Notes: generated by a model not told the origin, from the letters alone. Shown: positions 54,011-62,038, counted from the first letter of the stretch. The stretch: 64,000 bases of DNA from Flavobacteriaceae bacterium NBU2973 (GCA_026162565.1 JAOEIQ010000009.1:62001-126000); one strand, 5' to 3'. Program-made: numbers and translations.

Positions 54011-55516
54011 ATGAAGAAGTATTCTTTTCAACTACTAATGCTGTCGCTATTAGTAACCTTTTCTTGTACTCAAGAAGAAACCCAAATTAACCAAGACACA
54101 AGTTCTGAAATATTCGATCAGAGAAAACCATTATCCATTTCACAAATCAATTCTAAAATTGATGCTGCCTTAGCCAACAATAAAGAAGGCTTTAATTGGA
54201 AAGATGAAACAGCTCATACCATTTGGAGTGCTGTTGTTCATGGTAATAATGTACTAACAATTGGTTATGGTCAAGAGGGAGAGAGTTTTAGTGAAGAACG
54301 TTCGCAACGTTTAATTGATACCAAAGAACATATCTTAAATGTTATTCAACAAACTGAAAGTTTTACTCGAAGTAGTGAAACCGTTTTAGAGCATGAGATT
54401 ATTAATGTAGTTGATGTTAAGATTGAAAGTTTAGAAACTATTGAAACATTATTAAAAACAGATGGAATAAGATATCTAGAACCAAATGGCTATAATCATT
54501 ACACTATGCAAACACGATCTAGTTCTGGTTGTGATAAAACAGGTGTGTCGATTAATCCAGCTCATTACCAAACTGTTGCTCCTAATAATGCTCAAGTAGC
54601 ATGGAATTTTTATGAGCATAATATTCCTCAAGCATGGAATTTAAGTACAGGTTCTGGTGTAACAATAGGCCTAATTGACACTGGAGTTTCTCAATCACAA
54701 TATCTGCTTAATCCAGGAGGTATTAATGATGGATTCTCAACTGGACGCTTTGTTCAGAAATATGGTACGTTTATAGATTCCTTTTGGTGGTGGTCTAATA
54801 ACTACGATGGACCTCATGACAAATGTGGTCATGGAACAGCTATGGCATCAACTATGGCTGCACCAAGAAATGATAATGGTATGCCAGTTGGTGTTGCGTA
54901 TAATTCTAATTTAGTAGCGTATAGAGCAACTGAAGATGTTGTTTTAAACGATTATCATGAGCGTAAAGGTGTGTCTGATGCATTAGTACAATTAGGAAAC
55001 AGAAGTGATGTGAAAATTATTTCTATGTCTATTGGTTATATATGGTCTATTGGTAATGTAAGAGATGCTGTAAAATATGCTTACAATAAAGGAAAATTAA
55101 TTTTTGCTGCTGGAGGAACTTCTACAAGTTTTACTAATGGGTTTGGAGTTATTTTTCCTGCAAATATGGATGAAACAGTTGCAGTAACAGGAGTTGATGA
55201 TGGACCGAGTTACCAACGATGTGATACATGCCATAGTGGAAGCAAAATAGACTTTACAATTGTTATGGAAGGTGCTTCAGACTCTAGTAAGCATCCACCA
55301 GTTTTAAATTTTTATAATAATCAAAGGCGTTACACTGGAGGATCATCGTGCGCCACAGCTACAACAGCAGGAATTGCTGCTTTAGTTTGGTCGAGGTATC
55401 CTAATTGGTCTAGATCTCAAGTGTTAAATAGATTAAAGCAATCATCAGAATTATATCCTAATAAAAGTAACAATTATGGTTATGGAAATATAGATGCTTT
55501 ACAAGCAGTTCAATAA
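54011..55516 (+). CDS. S8 family subtilisin-like lipoprotein peptidase
   Basis: 501 residues. The signal peptide ends at the lipobox VTFSC (Cys19). A propeptide-like region (about 40-160) precedes the catalytic domain with Asp223 (GLIDTGVS), His274 (CGHGTAMAS) and Ser446 (GGSSCATA). The oxyanion Asn expected after AAG is not there; the chain reads FAAGGTSTS, so oxyanion support must come from elsewhere or activity may differ. A disulfide-like RCDTCHSG precedes the serine. A terminator follows. Confidence 0.9.
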   Translation: MKKYSFQLLMLSLLVTFSCTQEETQINQDTSSEIFDQRKPLSISQINSKIDAALANNKEGFNWKDETAHTIWSAVVHGNNVLTIGYGQEGESFSEERSQRLIDTKEHILNVIQQTESFTRSSETVLEHEIINVVDVKIESLETIETLLKTDGIRYLEPNGYNHYTMQTRSSSGCDKTGVSINPAHYQTVAPNNAQVAWNFYEHNIPQAWNLSTGSGVTIGLIDTGVSQSQYLLNPGGINDGFSTGRFVQKYGTFIDSFWWWSNNYDGPHDKCGHGTAMASTMAAPRNDNGMPVGVAYNSNLVAYRATEDVVLNDYHERKGVSDALVQLGNRSDVKIISMSIGYIWSIGNVRDAVKYAYNKGKLIFAAGGTSTSFTNGFGVIFPANMDETVAVTGVDDGPSYQRCDTCHSGSKIDFTIVMEGASDSSKHPPVLNFYNNQRRYTGGSSCATATTAGIAALVWSRYPNWSRSQVLNRLKQSSELYPNKSNNYGYGNIDALQAVQ

Positions 55517-55542
55517 TCAGATTAACTAACCAATTTTAACAG

Positions 55543-55577
55543 AAAGCCTCTCTAATTTATGAGAGGTTTTTCTTTTT
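55543..55577 (+). terminator. Terminator of the S8 peptidase gene
   Basis: CCTCTC / GAGAGG stem with an eight-base loop and a T-rich tail. Confidence 0.78.
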
Positions 55578-55611
55578 TATTAACTAACTTTAAAATCTAA
55601 AAACTGTTACC

Positions 55612-56190
55612 ATGCGATTACTTATTACACTTTTAATTTTACCTCTTTTTATGACTGCACAAAACACTTCCGAATTACCGTATTATGAAATTCCTGAAGC
55701 CCCTGAAAGCTATAACGCAGGAACAGTTGCTGCAAGAATGGTTGATGGATTGGGTTTTCGGTACTATCATGCTACAGATGGATTAACTGAAAAAGATTTA
55801 GAGTTTAAACCTTCTGAAAAAGGACGTACTGCTTTTCAAACTATAGAGCATATATTCAATTTATCTGAAATGATTGTTAATACAGCATTGCAACAAGCTA
55901 CTGATTTTACAACTGAACCTGAAGAATTGTCTTTTGAAGACATGAGAAAACAAACCTTATTAAATTTTAAAAAGGCTTCTGACGCTCTTAAAGATTTAGA
56001 AAATTTAGATAAAAATAAACTGACTTTTATTACAGGAGGAGGCACTAGAGATTATCCGTTTTGGAATGCTATTAATGGTCCTATTTCTGATGCTTTATGG
56101 CATTGTGGTCAGGTTGTATCGTTTAGACGATCTTCAGGAAATCCGTTTAATAGTAAAGCGTCTGTATTATCTGGTACTGTTAGAGATTAA
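55612..56190 (+). CDS. Exported DinB superfamily protein
   Basis: 192 residues with a signal peptide (1-16, ending FMTAQ), unusual for the mostly cytoplasmic DinB family. The four-helix bundle contains FQTIEHIFNLSEMI (metal His) and a C-terminal LWHCGQVVSFRR (metal His). DinB-like proteins are often metal-dependent thiol transferases; substrate unknown. Its stop overlaps the next gene by one base (TAATG). Confidence 0.88.
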   Translation: MRLLITLLILPLFMTAQNTSELPYYEIPEAPESYNAGTVAARMVDGLGFRYYHATDGLTEKDLEFKPSEKGRTAFQTIEHIFNLSEMIVNTALQQATDFTTEPEELSFEDMRKQTLLNFKKASDALKDLENLDKNKLTFITGGGTRDYPFWNAINGPISDALWHCGQVVSFRRSSGNPFNSKASVLSGTVRD

Positions 56191-56567
56191 TGAGTAAACC
56201 CTATTTATATCAGATTCATCCAGTACTTCCTGTACAAAACGTGTTAGCAGCCTTATTTTATTATACCCAAAGGTTGGGGTTTACTATTGCTTTTGCTGAC
56301 GATCCTAAAAATCCGACCTATGCTGGTATTAAACGCGATCATATAGAAATTCATTTACAATGGCACGATGCTAAAGAGTGGGAGTCAGGTTTTAATACGC
56401 CAATGTTACGTATTGTTACCCAAAATGTGGAAGCACTTTTTGAAGAATTTAAAACTAAAGATGTATTTCATGAATCTACTAAAGTACGAGAAACAGCATG
56501 GAATACTAAAGAGTTTGCTTTTTACGATTTAAATAAAAATGGATTAACGTTTTATAGTGACTTATAA
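56190..56567 (+). CDS. VOC superfamily (glyoxalase/bleomycin resistance-like) protein
   Basis: 125-residue two-repeat beta-alpha-beta-beta-beta protein: HPVLPVQNVLAALFYYTQRLGF at the N-terminus, a metal-like residue in IEIHLQWHD (about 51) and the closing FAFYDLNKNGLTFYSDL. This fits glyoxalase/bleomycin-resistance-type proteins that bind or act on small molecules. It is coupled to the DinB gene and converges with the DUF6090 array. Confidence 0.88.
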   Translation: MSKPYLYQIHPVLPVQNVLAALFYYTQRLGFTIAFADDPKNPTYAGIKRDHIEIHLQWHDAKEWESGFNTPMLRIVTQNVEALFEEFKTKDVFHESTKVRETAWNTKEFAFYDLNKNGLTFYSDL

Positions 56568-56587
56568 TAAGTTTAATCACTTGAGTT

Positions 56588-57346
56588 TTATAGAATAGAA
56601 TCTTTTTTATTTCCTACTATTTCGCTTTTGCCTAAACGGTTGTTAATACGTTCTAATAATAGGGTTGCATTAAGTTTGTATTGTTTTGCAACTTGTAAAT
56701 GGTTGCCTACAGCTAGCATTGCATGAGATGCTACGCGTTTTTTATAATCTTTACTTTCAACAAAATATTGTATCATCTCTTTTGTGAATTTACCTTGAGC
56801 CATATCTATAAACCAAGGGAATTGTTCAAAATCATTAAAGTTTTTCATAACGATACTTTCCATTCGATCATTATTTTTATCAATAATTGGTTTATAGGCA
56901 GAATAGAATTTTGTAAGATCTATTACAAGGCTATCCTTTTCACTAGTTTGACTATCTACCAAAGAGTTTAATTGATCATACCCTTTAGTCTGAATATTAA
57001 AAGGTCTGTATATAGTTACTAGACTTACACATTCTGGACAAGTTGTATAGTTATCCATAGTAATCTCACCCTTAATTATTTTTTGACTGTATTTTTGATT
57101 GTCTTCATAGAACTTAATAATATTTGAAGCAAATGTTGTATCAGTTTCTAAATCATAAGAAATGTTACGTAAGGTATTATTTATACTGCTTTTTAGTTTT
57201 CGTTTCTCATTCCAATTATTTACTTGTAATGCTAATAGTATACCAACCATAACTAAAACAATTTCTCCTAGAGCATATAGAATGTAATTACGTACTCTTT
57301 TTTCTTTAACCATAGATTGCCTTATTTTTCTGAAGATACTAATCAT
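56588..57346 (-). CDS. DUF6090 family membrane protein (array 2, last)
   Basis: 252 residues and the most divergent head of the five: MISIFRKIRQSMVKE, then ILYALGE, a hydrophobic helix and VNNWNEKRK. The periplasmic part has a CPEC pair (about 103-106) not seen in the other paralogs, which could bind metal or form a disulfide. The C-terminal half is helical and charged. The start overlaps the stop of a 40-residue ORF by eight bases (ATGATTAG). Function unknown. Confidence 0.85.
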   Translation of the reverse strand: MISIFRKIRQSMVKEKRVRNYILYALGEIVLVMVGILLALQVNNWNEKRKLKSSINNTLRNISYDLETDTTFASNIIKFYEDNQKYSQKIIKGEITMDNYTTCPECVSLVTIYRPFNIQTKGYDQLNSLVDSQTSEKDSLVIDLTKFYSAYKPIIDKNNDRMESIVMKNFNDFEQFPWFIDMAQGKFTKEMIQYFVESKDYKKRVASHAMLAVGNHLQVAKQYKLNATLLLERINNRLGKSEIVGNKKDSIL

Positions 57347-57461
57347 TATTGCTATCTTCTTTTTTATCTTTTTTCATTTTAATATAGCCTGTAACTAGTC
57401 GCACACCTAATCGTGCAAATAAAATTATAGCTATTACCATTACAATATCGAATCCGTTCAT
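57339..57461 (-). CDS. 40-residue single-membrane-segment protein upstream of a DUF6090 gene
   Basis: Too short for ordinary gene calling. It begins MNGFDIVMVIAIILFARLG, has one membrane segment (about 5-24), and ends in a basic-acidic cytoplasmic-like tail (KMKKDKKEDSNND). The stop lies inside the start of the DUF6090 gene (ATGATTAG overlap), the same joint as in the rest of the array. A 35-residue ORF at 59.2 kb has the same layout, which supports both being real. Function unknown. Confidence 0.6.
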   Translation of the reverse strand: MNGFDIVMVIAIILFARLGVRLVTGYIKMKKDKKEDSNND

Positions 57462-57572
57462 GGGAGAGTTTTAGAAATTTAATTTAGGGTTTTTTATTGA
57501 GATTGTTATGAACTTTATATCCAATTTAACGATTATAAAATTCCAAAAATGCGCAGTTGAATTTGAGCTAAA

Positions 57573-57631
57573 GGCTTATTGTTTTGTTCTGTTTAATTAA
57601 GGGTCTCAGTATATCTAAAGAATTTTATCAT
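57573..57631 (-). pseudogene. Decayed DUF6090 head
   Basis: Reading from 57631 the sequence ATGATAAAATTCTTTAGATA, and further on TTAATTAAACAGAACAAAA, tracks the start of the intact genes (MIKFFRH and LIEQNK codons) but stops at codon 13 and loses frame. A leftover first part of another DUF6090 gene. Confidence 0.6.
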
Positions 57632-57637
57632 TTTAAT

Positions 57638-57758
57638 TGTCATTACGAGACTTTTGAAAAAAGTCGTGGTAATCTGTTGTTTTATTATTTCAATTAAAAA
57701 TATTGCCACGCAGCATTTCATTTTGCCTGTCTACCGACAAGGTAGGCTCGCAATGACA
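57638..57758. mobile_element. 121-base inverted-repeat miniature element between two DUF6090 start relics
   Basis: Termini TGTCATTACGAG and CTCGCAATGACA are near-perfect inverted repeats. A second, inner pair (CGTGGTAAT / ATTGCCACG) gives a nested structure. No ORF inside, so any movement would need a helper enzyme. It sits between two copies of the DUF6090 start sequence of about 20 bases. Together with those relics it fills the 331-base stretch 57462-57792, in which nothing else is seen. Confidence 0.65.
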
Positions 57759-57765
57759 GTTGTTT

Positions 57766-57788
57766 TTATGTCTAAAGAATTTAATCAT
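57766..57788 (-). pseudogene. Truncated DUF6090 start
   Basis: Minus strand ATGATTAAATTCTTTAGACAT, encoding MIKFFRH, is identical to the start of the array paralog at 59221 and differs by one base from that at 58518, then runs into the miniature element. It lies four bases after the stop of the preceding paralog, as if a further gene had been cut off there. Confidence 0.65.
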
Positions 57789-57792
57789 GTAT

Positions 57793-58518
57793 TTAGTTTG
57801 AGTTCGTTTCTAGATAATTAAGAATGTTGTTTAATTGATTCAACGTTTTTTTCTGATCAGAAACCCAAGTATTGTGTAATATCCATTTTATAGATAATAA
57901 GTTTTTATAGTCTTCGTCATCATAAAGTGCTCTGTAATTGATGTCTTTAGATACCTTTTTTCGTATTACCTTGTCGACTACTGAAAATGCAAATTTCTTT
58001 CGAATTAAAAACGCACTCATATTCGAATTCCAAAAGTCATCAAGAAACGTCTCACTAATACTCATTTTTGTTCTCAATGAATTTAATTCTCTTAAAAGTT
58101 TTAATAAATGGGTGTCTGATATTGGTGAGGTCTCATTATTTTCTAATACAGACAGAATTAAGGGTAAATCTACATAGATATTGTTGTGTGCCGATAAGTA
58201 TAATAATGCGGAAGATTCTTTATCAGTTTCTGGTAATTGGTCATCTAAATAAAGCGATATATTATTTAAAATCTCGTTGTTTGTTTTTAAATCGCTGCTT
58301 AAATTTATTTTGAACGCTTTTACCTCCTCAACGATTGAGGTAATAAGGTTTGTTTCATTATTAAGCTTCACGCGTTTTTCGTTCCAATTATTAACCTGAA
58401 GTGCGATCAAAATACCAATGACAACAAGAATGATTTCGCCAATGGCGTATTTAAAGTATTTGCTCATTTTGTTCTGTTCAATTAGTGATTTACGAATATG
58501 TCTGAAGAATTTAATCAT
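57793..58518 (-). CDS. DUF6090 family membrane protein (array 2, second)
   Basis: 241 residues. Standard head (MIKFFRHIRKSLIEQNK, membrane helix about 27-44, QVNNWNE). The C-terminal region is lysine/asparagine-rich, helical, and unrelated at a glance to its neighbour apart from the central helix pair (ISDTHLLKLLRELNSL). The start overlaps the upstream paralog by eight bases. No active-site pattern seen; probably an inner membrane protein with a periplasmic domain. Confidence 0.88.
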   Translation of the reverse strand: MIKFFRHIRKSLIEQNKMSKYFKYAIGEIILVVIGILIALQVNNWNEKRVKLNNETNLITSIVEEVKAFKINLSSDLKTNNEILNNISLYLDDQLPETDKESSALLYLSAHNNIYVDLPLILSVLENNETSPISDTHLLKLLRELNSLRTKMSISETFLDDFWNSNMSAFLIRKKFAFSVVDKVIRKKVSKDINYRALYDDEDYKNLLSIKWILHNTWVSDQKKTLNQLNNILNYLETNSN

Positions 58519-59221
58519 TTAAATAAGATTCACATGCCTTGATTAAGTTTTGATTACTCTTAATAAATCGTTCTGTCTGGTCTTTAGCGTTTTCTGAATA
58601 TTCTTGGCAGAGATGTAGTGTGCCAGCGATCTTAGGATTGTCACAGATTTTTGAAAACACATCAATATTTACGTTATTTACATTATAAGGCATCGCTAAA
58701 TTGTAGGTTTTTGAAAGATGTATAAATTCTTCTTGAATTAGGTTAAAATGTTGTTGGATTCCTATTTCAGCGTAGCTGTAACTCAACGTGTAATCTCTAA
58801 GTGCTTTTTTTACACCAGTGTTTGTAATCTTGTTATAATCATCTTTGTTATTTATAACCATAGATTCATTAGCCGCTTGTGAAAACGGAATAGATTCATC
58901 TGTGAAAATAATGGAATCATTAACTTTTAATTGTTCGTTACAAAGTTCCTTTAAGGTTTGGTATGATTTAATTTGGCTGTCAAAAAATTTAAGCCTTGAC
59001 TGATAAAAGTTTGAATCGTTTTTGACATCCTCCAATAATTCTGAAATAAGTTTTGCCTCAATATTTCTCGTCTTACGCTGTTCATTCCAATTATTAATCT
59101 GCAGCGCTATTAAGATTCCAATAACTACCAATATAATCTCGCCAATAGCGTATTTAAAGTATTTTCCCATTTGATTTTCTTTGATTAGCGAACGACGAAT
59201 ATGTCTAAAGAATTTAATCAT
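58511..59221 (-). CDS. DUF6090 family membrane protein (array 2, first)
   Basis: 236 residues. Standard head (MIKFFRHIRRSLIKENQ, membrane helix about 27-44, INNWNEQRK). C-terminal part includes SYLND at the end, with the stop inside the next start codon region, and a DYNKITNTGVKKAL block that corresponds to the conserved central helix of the other copies. The start overlaps the 35-residue ORF by eight bases (ATGATTAA). Function unknown. Confidence 0.88.
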   Translation of the reverse strand: MIKFFRHIRRSLIKENQMGKYFKYAIGEIILVVIGILIALQINNWNEQRKTRNIEAKLISELLEDVKNDSNFYQSRLKFFDSQIKSYQTLKELCNEQLKVNDSIIFTDESIPFSQAANESMVINNKDDYNKITNTGVKKALRDYTLSYSYAEIGIQQHFNLIQEEFIHLSKTYNLAMPYNVNNVNIDVFSKICDNPKIAGTLHLCQEYSENAKDQTERFIKSNQNLIKACESYLND

Positions 59222-59321
59222 TTTCAGAGTTTCTATCTTTTAAATATCTAGAAATAACTTTAATAATAACTCTAAAAATTAAAGCAGCTGCAACTAGGTA
59301 AATAATGGTTTTTGTATCCAT
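59214..59321 (-). CDS. 35-residue single-membrane-segment protein upstream of a DUF6090 gene
   Basis: Begins MDTKTIIYLVAAALIFRVII, so residues 5-20 or so form one hydrophobic helix; the tail is basic then acidic (RYLKDRNSEND). The stop overlaps the first DUF6090 start by eight bases. It matches the 40-residue ORF at 57.4 kb in size, layout and joint, though not in sequence identity. It lies 16 bases after the coiled-coil gene. Function unknown. Confidence 0.6.
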   Translation of the reverse strand: MDTKTIIYLVAAALIFRVIIKVISRYLKDRNSEND

Positions 59322-59337
59322 AAATTTTAAAAATTAA

Positions 59338-59529
59338 TTAACCGATTTTACCATCGTCGTTAATATCTGTACCAGAACGTTGCTCTAATAACTTTAATGT
59401 TTTTAACAATAAAGCTTTCGTTTTTTCTAATTCGTTTTCTAATTGAGAAATGCGCTCTTCTAGAGATTCAGCTTTGTCTTTTTGTTCTTCTAATTCACTT
59501 TGTTGGATGAGGTCCCAAAATAATCCCAT
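59338..59529 (-). CDS. Small coiled-coil protein with calcium-loop-like tail, leads array 2
   Basis: 63 residues: a short hydrophobic start (MGLFWDLIQQ), a heptad-rich coiled coil (about 12-50, with ESLEERISQLENELEK) and a C-terminal DINDDGKIG. The last part fits the D-x-N-x-D-G-x-I core of an EF-hand or dockerin-type loop, but the full pair of helices is missing. No signal peptide. I recall similar small proteins in flavobacteria with the same opening and ending. It is first in the unit with the 35-residue ORF and the DUF6090 genes. Confidence 0.75.
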   Translation of the reverse strand: MGLFWDLIQQSELEEQKDKAESLEERISQLENELEKTKALLLKTLKLLEQRSGTDINDDGKIG

Positions 59530-59611
59530 GATGTATTGGTTTAACGGTAGGCATTGTGCTAGAGTAGAAAGAGGTTGGTTATGTTTATATGTATATAAAT
59601 ATAGTAATATG

Positions 59612-60796
59612 TTACAAATAACTTAACCACCATTTATCTTTATTTGTAGCTTTGTAGGTCATGTAACGTCTGCAAATTGGGTAGAGTAGAAGTGTAACGC
59701 CAATCCATACCAAGTATACTGTTAATAATGAATAGCCATAACCTAGAAGTTCATTATTACGAAACGTCGTATTATCTATTATCATGAGTTTCCAATCTTT
59801 TCCAGTTATTAGTAAGCCTATTATAGCTCCTATATGAATTATAAATACGTGTAAGATGTAATAGAAAAATGGAACACGACCAAATACTAATAAAAAATCT
59901 GTAAACTTATTTTGTGTTTTTTCAATAGCTATTAAAAACAAAAATGCTGGTCCTAATGTTATAAGTAAAAATAATAATGAGGGAGGGTATTTACTAACGT
60001 TAAAAAATGAAATAATAGTCTTTTCCGTTGTTTCATAAGTTTCCCATGGAAGCATATCGCCATATAAATTAAATCCTCTTAACAAAAAGAATAAAACTAA
60101 ACAGATAATACCTATTCTTAAGAGCCATTTTTTACGTTGCTCGAGAGAGCTTCCTTTTTTATAGAATTCTCCAAATACATAGCCTAAACTCATAACACCA
60201 ATCCAAGGTAATATTGGATATTGAAAAGAAATCATTTTACCACTAATAATAACCATAGTCGATTGGTGTGTAAAGTACCATAGTAAATCAATAAAATTTT
60301 GTCCTGTTGTTGTCATACTATCCAAAAGGTTATGTCCAAAAACAATGAGAAGACCAAGAACTAGAATAATGCGTTTAGGTACATAAATAAGTAACCCTAA
60401 AATAATCATACAAAAGCCAATTGCCCAAATAACTTGTAGGTTGAAAAATTCAAATTTCGGATCAAACCACCATAAGGTGTTATTTATGGCTATTTCTACA
60501 AATACTAACCATAAACCTCGCGTTATTAAAAATTTTGATACCTGATATTTGGTTTTATTTTGACCATATAAATAGGCTGAAGTTCCGGCTAGAAACACAA
60601 AAACTGGTGCGCAATAATGTGTGATGAAGCGTGTACCAAACAAAAAGAGGTTAGTAGTCTCCATGTTTTCAGGAAAATTACCTGCAAAAGCGTTAATATG
60701 GTAATAATCGCGAACATGATCTAAAGCCATGATTACCATGACTAGACCTCTTAAAATGTCTATAGATTGTATTCTGGTAGATTTTGTTAAAGCCAT
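59612..60796 (-). CDS. Heparan-alpha-glucosaminide N-acetyltransferase-like membrane protein
   Basis: 394 residues with about ten membrane helices. The opening RIQSIDILRGLVMVIMALDHVRDYYH is the family signature, with the histidine in ALDHVRDY and a later RFITHYCAPVFVFLAG stretch. These proteins (HGSNAT/YeiB type) are thought to move acetyl or acyl groups across the membrane to sugars; the bacterial substrate is unknown. It lies downstream of the beta-lactamase-like gene on the same strand, 58 bases apart. Confidence 0.88.
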   Translation of the reverse strand: MALTKSTRIQSIDILRGLVMVIMALDHVRDYYHINAFAGNFPENMETTNLFLFGTRFITHYCAPVFVFLAGTSAYLYGQNKTKYQVSKFLITRGLWLVFVEIAINNTLWWFDPKFEFFNLQVIWAIGFCMIILGLLIYVPKRIILVLGLLIVFGHNLLDSMTTTGQNFIDLLWYFTHQSTMVIISGKMISFQYPILPWIGVMSLGYVFGEFYKKGSSLEQRKKWLLRIGIICLVLFFLLRGFNLYGDMLPWETYETTEKTIISFFNVSKYPPSLLFLLITLGPAFLFLIAIEKTQNKFTDFLLVFGRVPFFYYILHVFIIHIGAIIGLLITGKDWKLMIIDNTTFRNNELLGYGYSLLTVYLVWIGVTLLLYPICRRYMTYKATNKDKWWLSYL

Positions 60797-60854
60797 TGTT
60801 TTTCTTTAGTATTCAGTAAGTTTCAATGGACTTGAGGCAATTCTTTAAAGATAC

Positions 60855-61991
60855 TTAAAATTTTAATGATGAAAAATAAGCTTTGTCTTTCTCAAGATAA
60901 TAAGCATGAATCTGCCTGCCCAACTCTGCTAAAAAAGGGATGCCAATATCTTGATACTCATAAACATCATCATTAAATATACCATCTTTATTTACATGAA
61001 TTGTTGCTGTTAAAAAGAACGAAATATGATGTTTTGTATCTTCAATATAAGCGCAATCTGTAAGGTAACCATAAGCATAACCAACTTTATTGGATACTTC
61101 TAGATTATCTGGAATTCGCTTTTTTGAATCACCTAACATGAAGAATTTTACATAACCATCATAATAGTCAGCTTCATTATAACCTACTTCTCTTGGTACT
61201 ATTTTCATGGTACTTAAAAGAAATTTATAGTCCTTTTCATTTAGGTTAAACTGTTCTTTGTTATCATAATTGTTTGGAAATTGAATACGCTTCATCATGT
61301 CATGAAGCGATGATATTGGGAGATAGTTTTTTTTAGAAAAATTCATAGGTTCATTTACTAAATCACCATCCTTAAAATAGCCTATTCCTTTTTTTATTCT
61401 ATTTAGCTCCAGTGCTTTAATTTCAGAATCTAAAATGCTTTCCTGTTTTATAAAAGTCGAATCGTTTATTTTAAAAGTAATAGATTTTGTTCTCGGATTA
61501 CTGGCGTCTGCTATTGATAAACGATGAGATATTTGTACAGTATTAAATCCTTTTTCAATGAGTTTTTTATTGATATAATCTCTGCCTAAAAATTCATATA
61601 AGTTGTTGTAGGCTTTATTATCGCTAACAGCAAAAATTTTTGTAACGCACTCTCTTATGCTTGTGTAAATTGAATCGCCTTCAATAAGAAAAGGCGTATC
61701 ACTTGTAATAGAATCAAATGTATTCACTTTTTCTAATGCTAACAATGCAATTGGGAATTTGACTGTGCTCGCTGGATAAAAGTAGTTATTAGCATCTACT
61801 TGAAATTTATAGGTTGTGTCAGACTTTACATCTGTAAGTTGAATTTGCACTTCATGATTCTCTAAATTATCCATGACAGTTTTAATTGCTGGATGATCAG
61901 ATTTAAGAGATTTAAGTAGAGGATTATCTGTGTTTTCTTTTTTACAACTAAACACTAAAACAATACAAATTAAAAATATATAATTACGCAT
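60855..61991 (-). CDS. Class A beta-lactamase-like lipoprotein
   Basis: 378 residues with lipobox VFSC (Cys16). The penicillin-binding fold motifs are SxxK in ASTVKFP (Ser75, Lys78), SDN (123-125), and KVG in SNKVGYAYGY near the C-terminal third (in place of KTG). It is longer than a class A enzyme (about 290) because of an insertion around residues 165-250. Activity could be beta-lactamase, D-Ala peptidase or esterase; a resistance role is not shown. Confidence 0.85.
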   Translation of the reverse strand: MRNYIFLICIVLVFSCKKENTDNPLLKSLKSDHPAIKTVMDNLENHEVQIQLTDVKSDTTYKFQVDANNYFYPASTVKFPIALLALEKVNTFDSITSDTPFLIEGDSIYTSIRECVTKIFAVSDNKAYNNLYEFLGRDYINKKLIEKGFNTVQISHRLSIADASNPRTKSITFKINDSTFIKQESILDSEIKALELNRIKKGIGYFKDGDLVNEPMNFSKKNYLPISSLHDMMKRIQFPNNYDNKEQFNLNEKDYKFLLSTMKIVPREVGYNEADYYDGYVKFFMLGDSKKRIPDNLEVSNKVGYAYGYLTDCAYIEDTKHHISFFLTATIHVNKDGIFNDDVYEYQDIGIPFLAELGRQIHAYYLEKDKAYFSSLKF

Positions 61992-62038
61992 AGCATAAAG
62001 ATATAAAAAGCATGAAATTAAATCTCATGCCTCTTGCT

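Noticed and set aside
60855-61991. Antibiotic resistance beta-lactamase
   Set aside because: SxxK and SDN are present, but the KTG site is KVG, a large insertion is seen, and many flavobacterial lipoproteins of this type have unknown housekeeping roles. Resistance is not supported.
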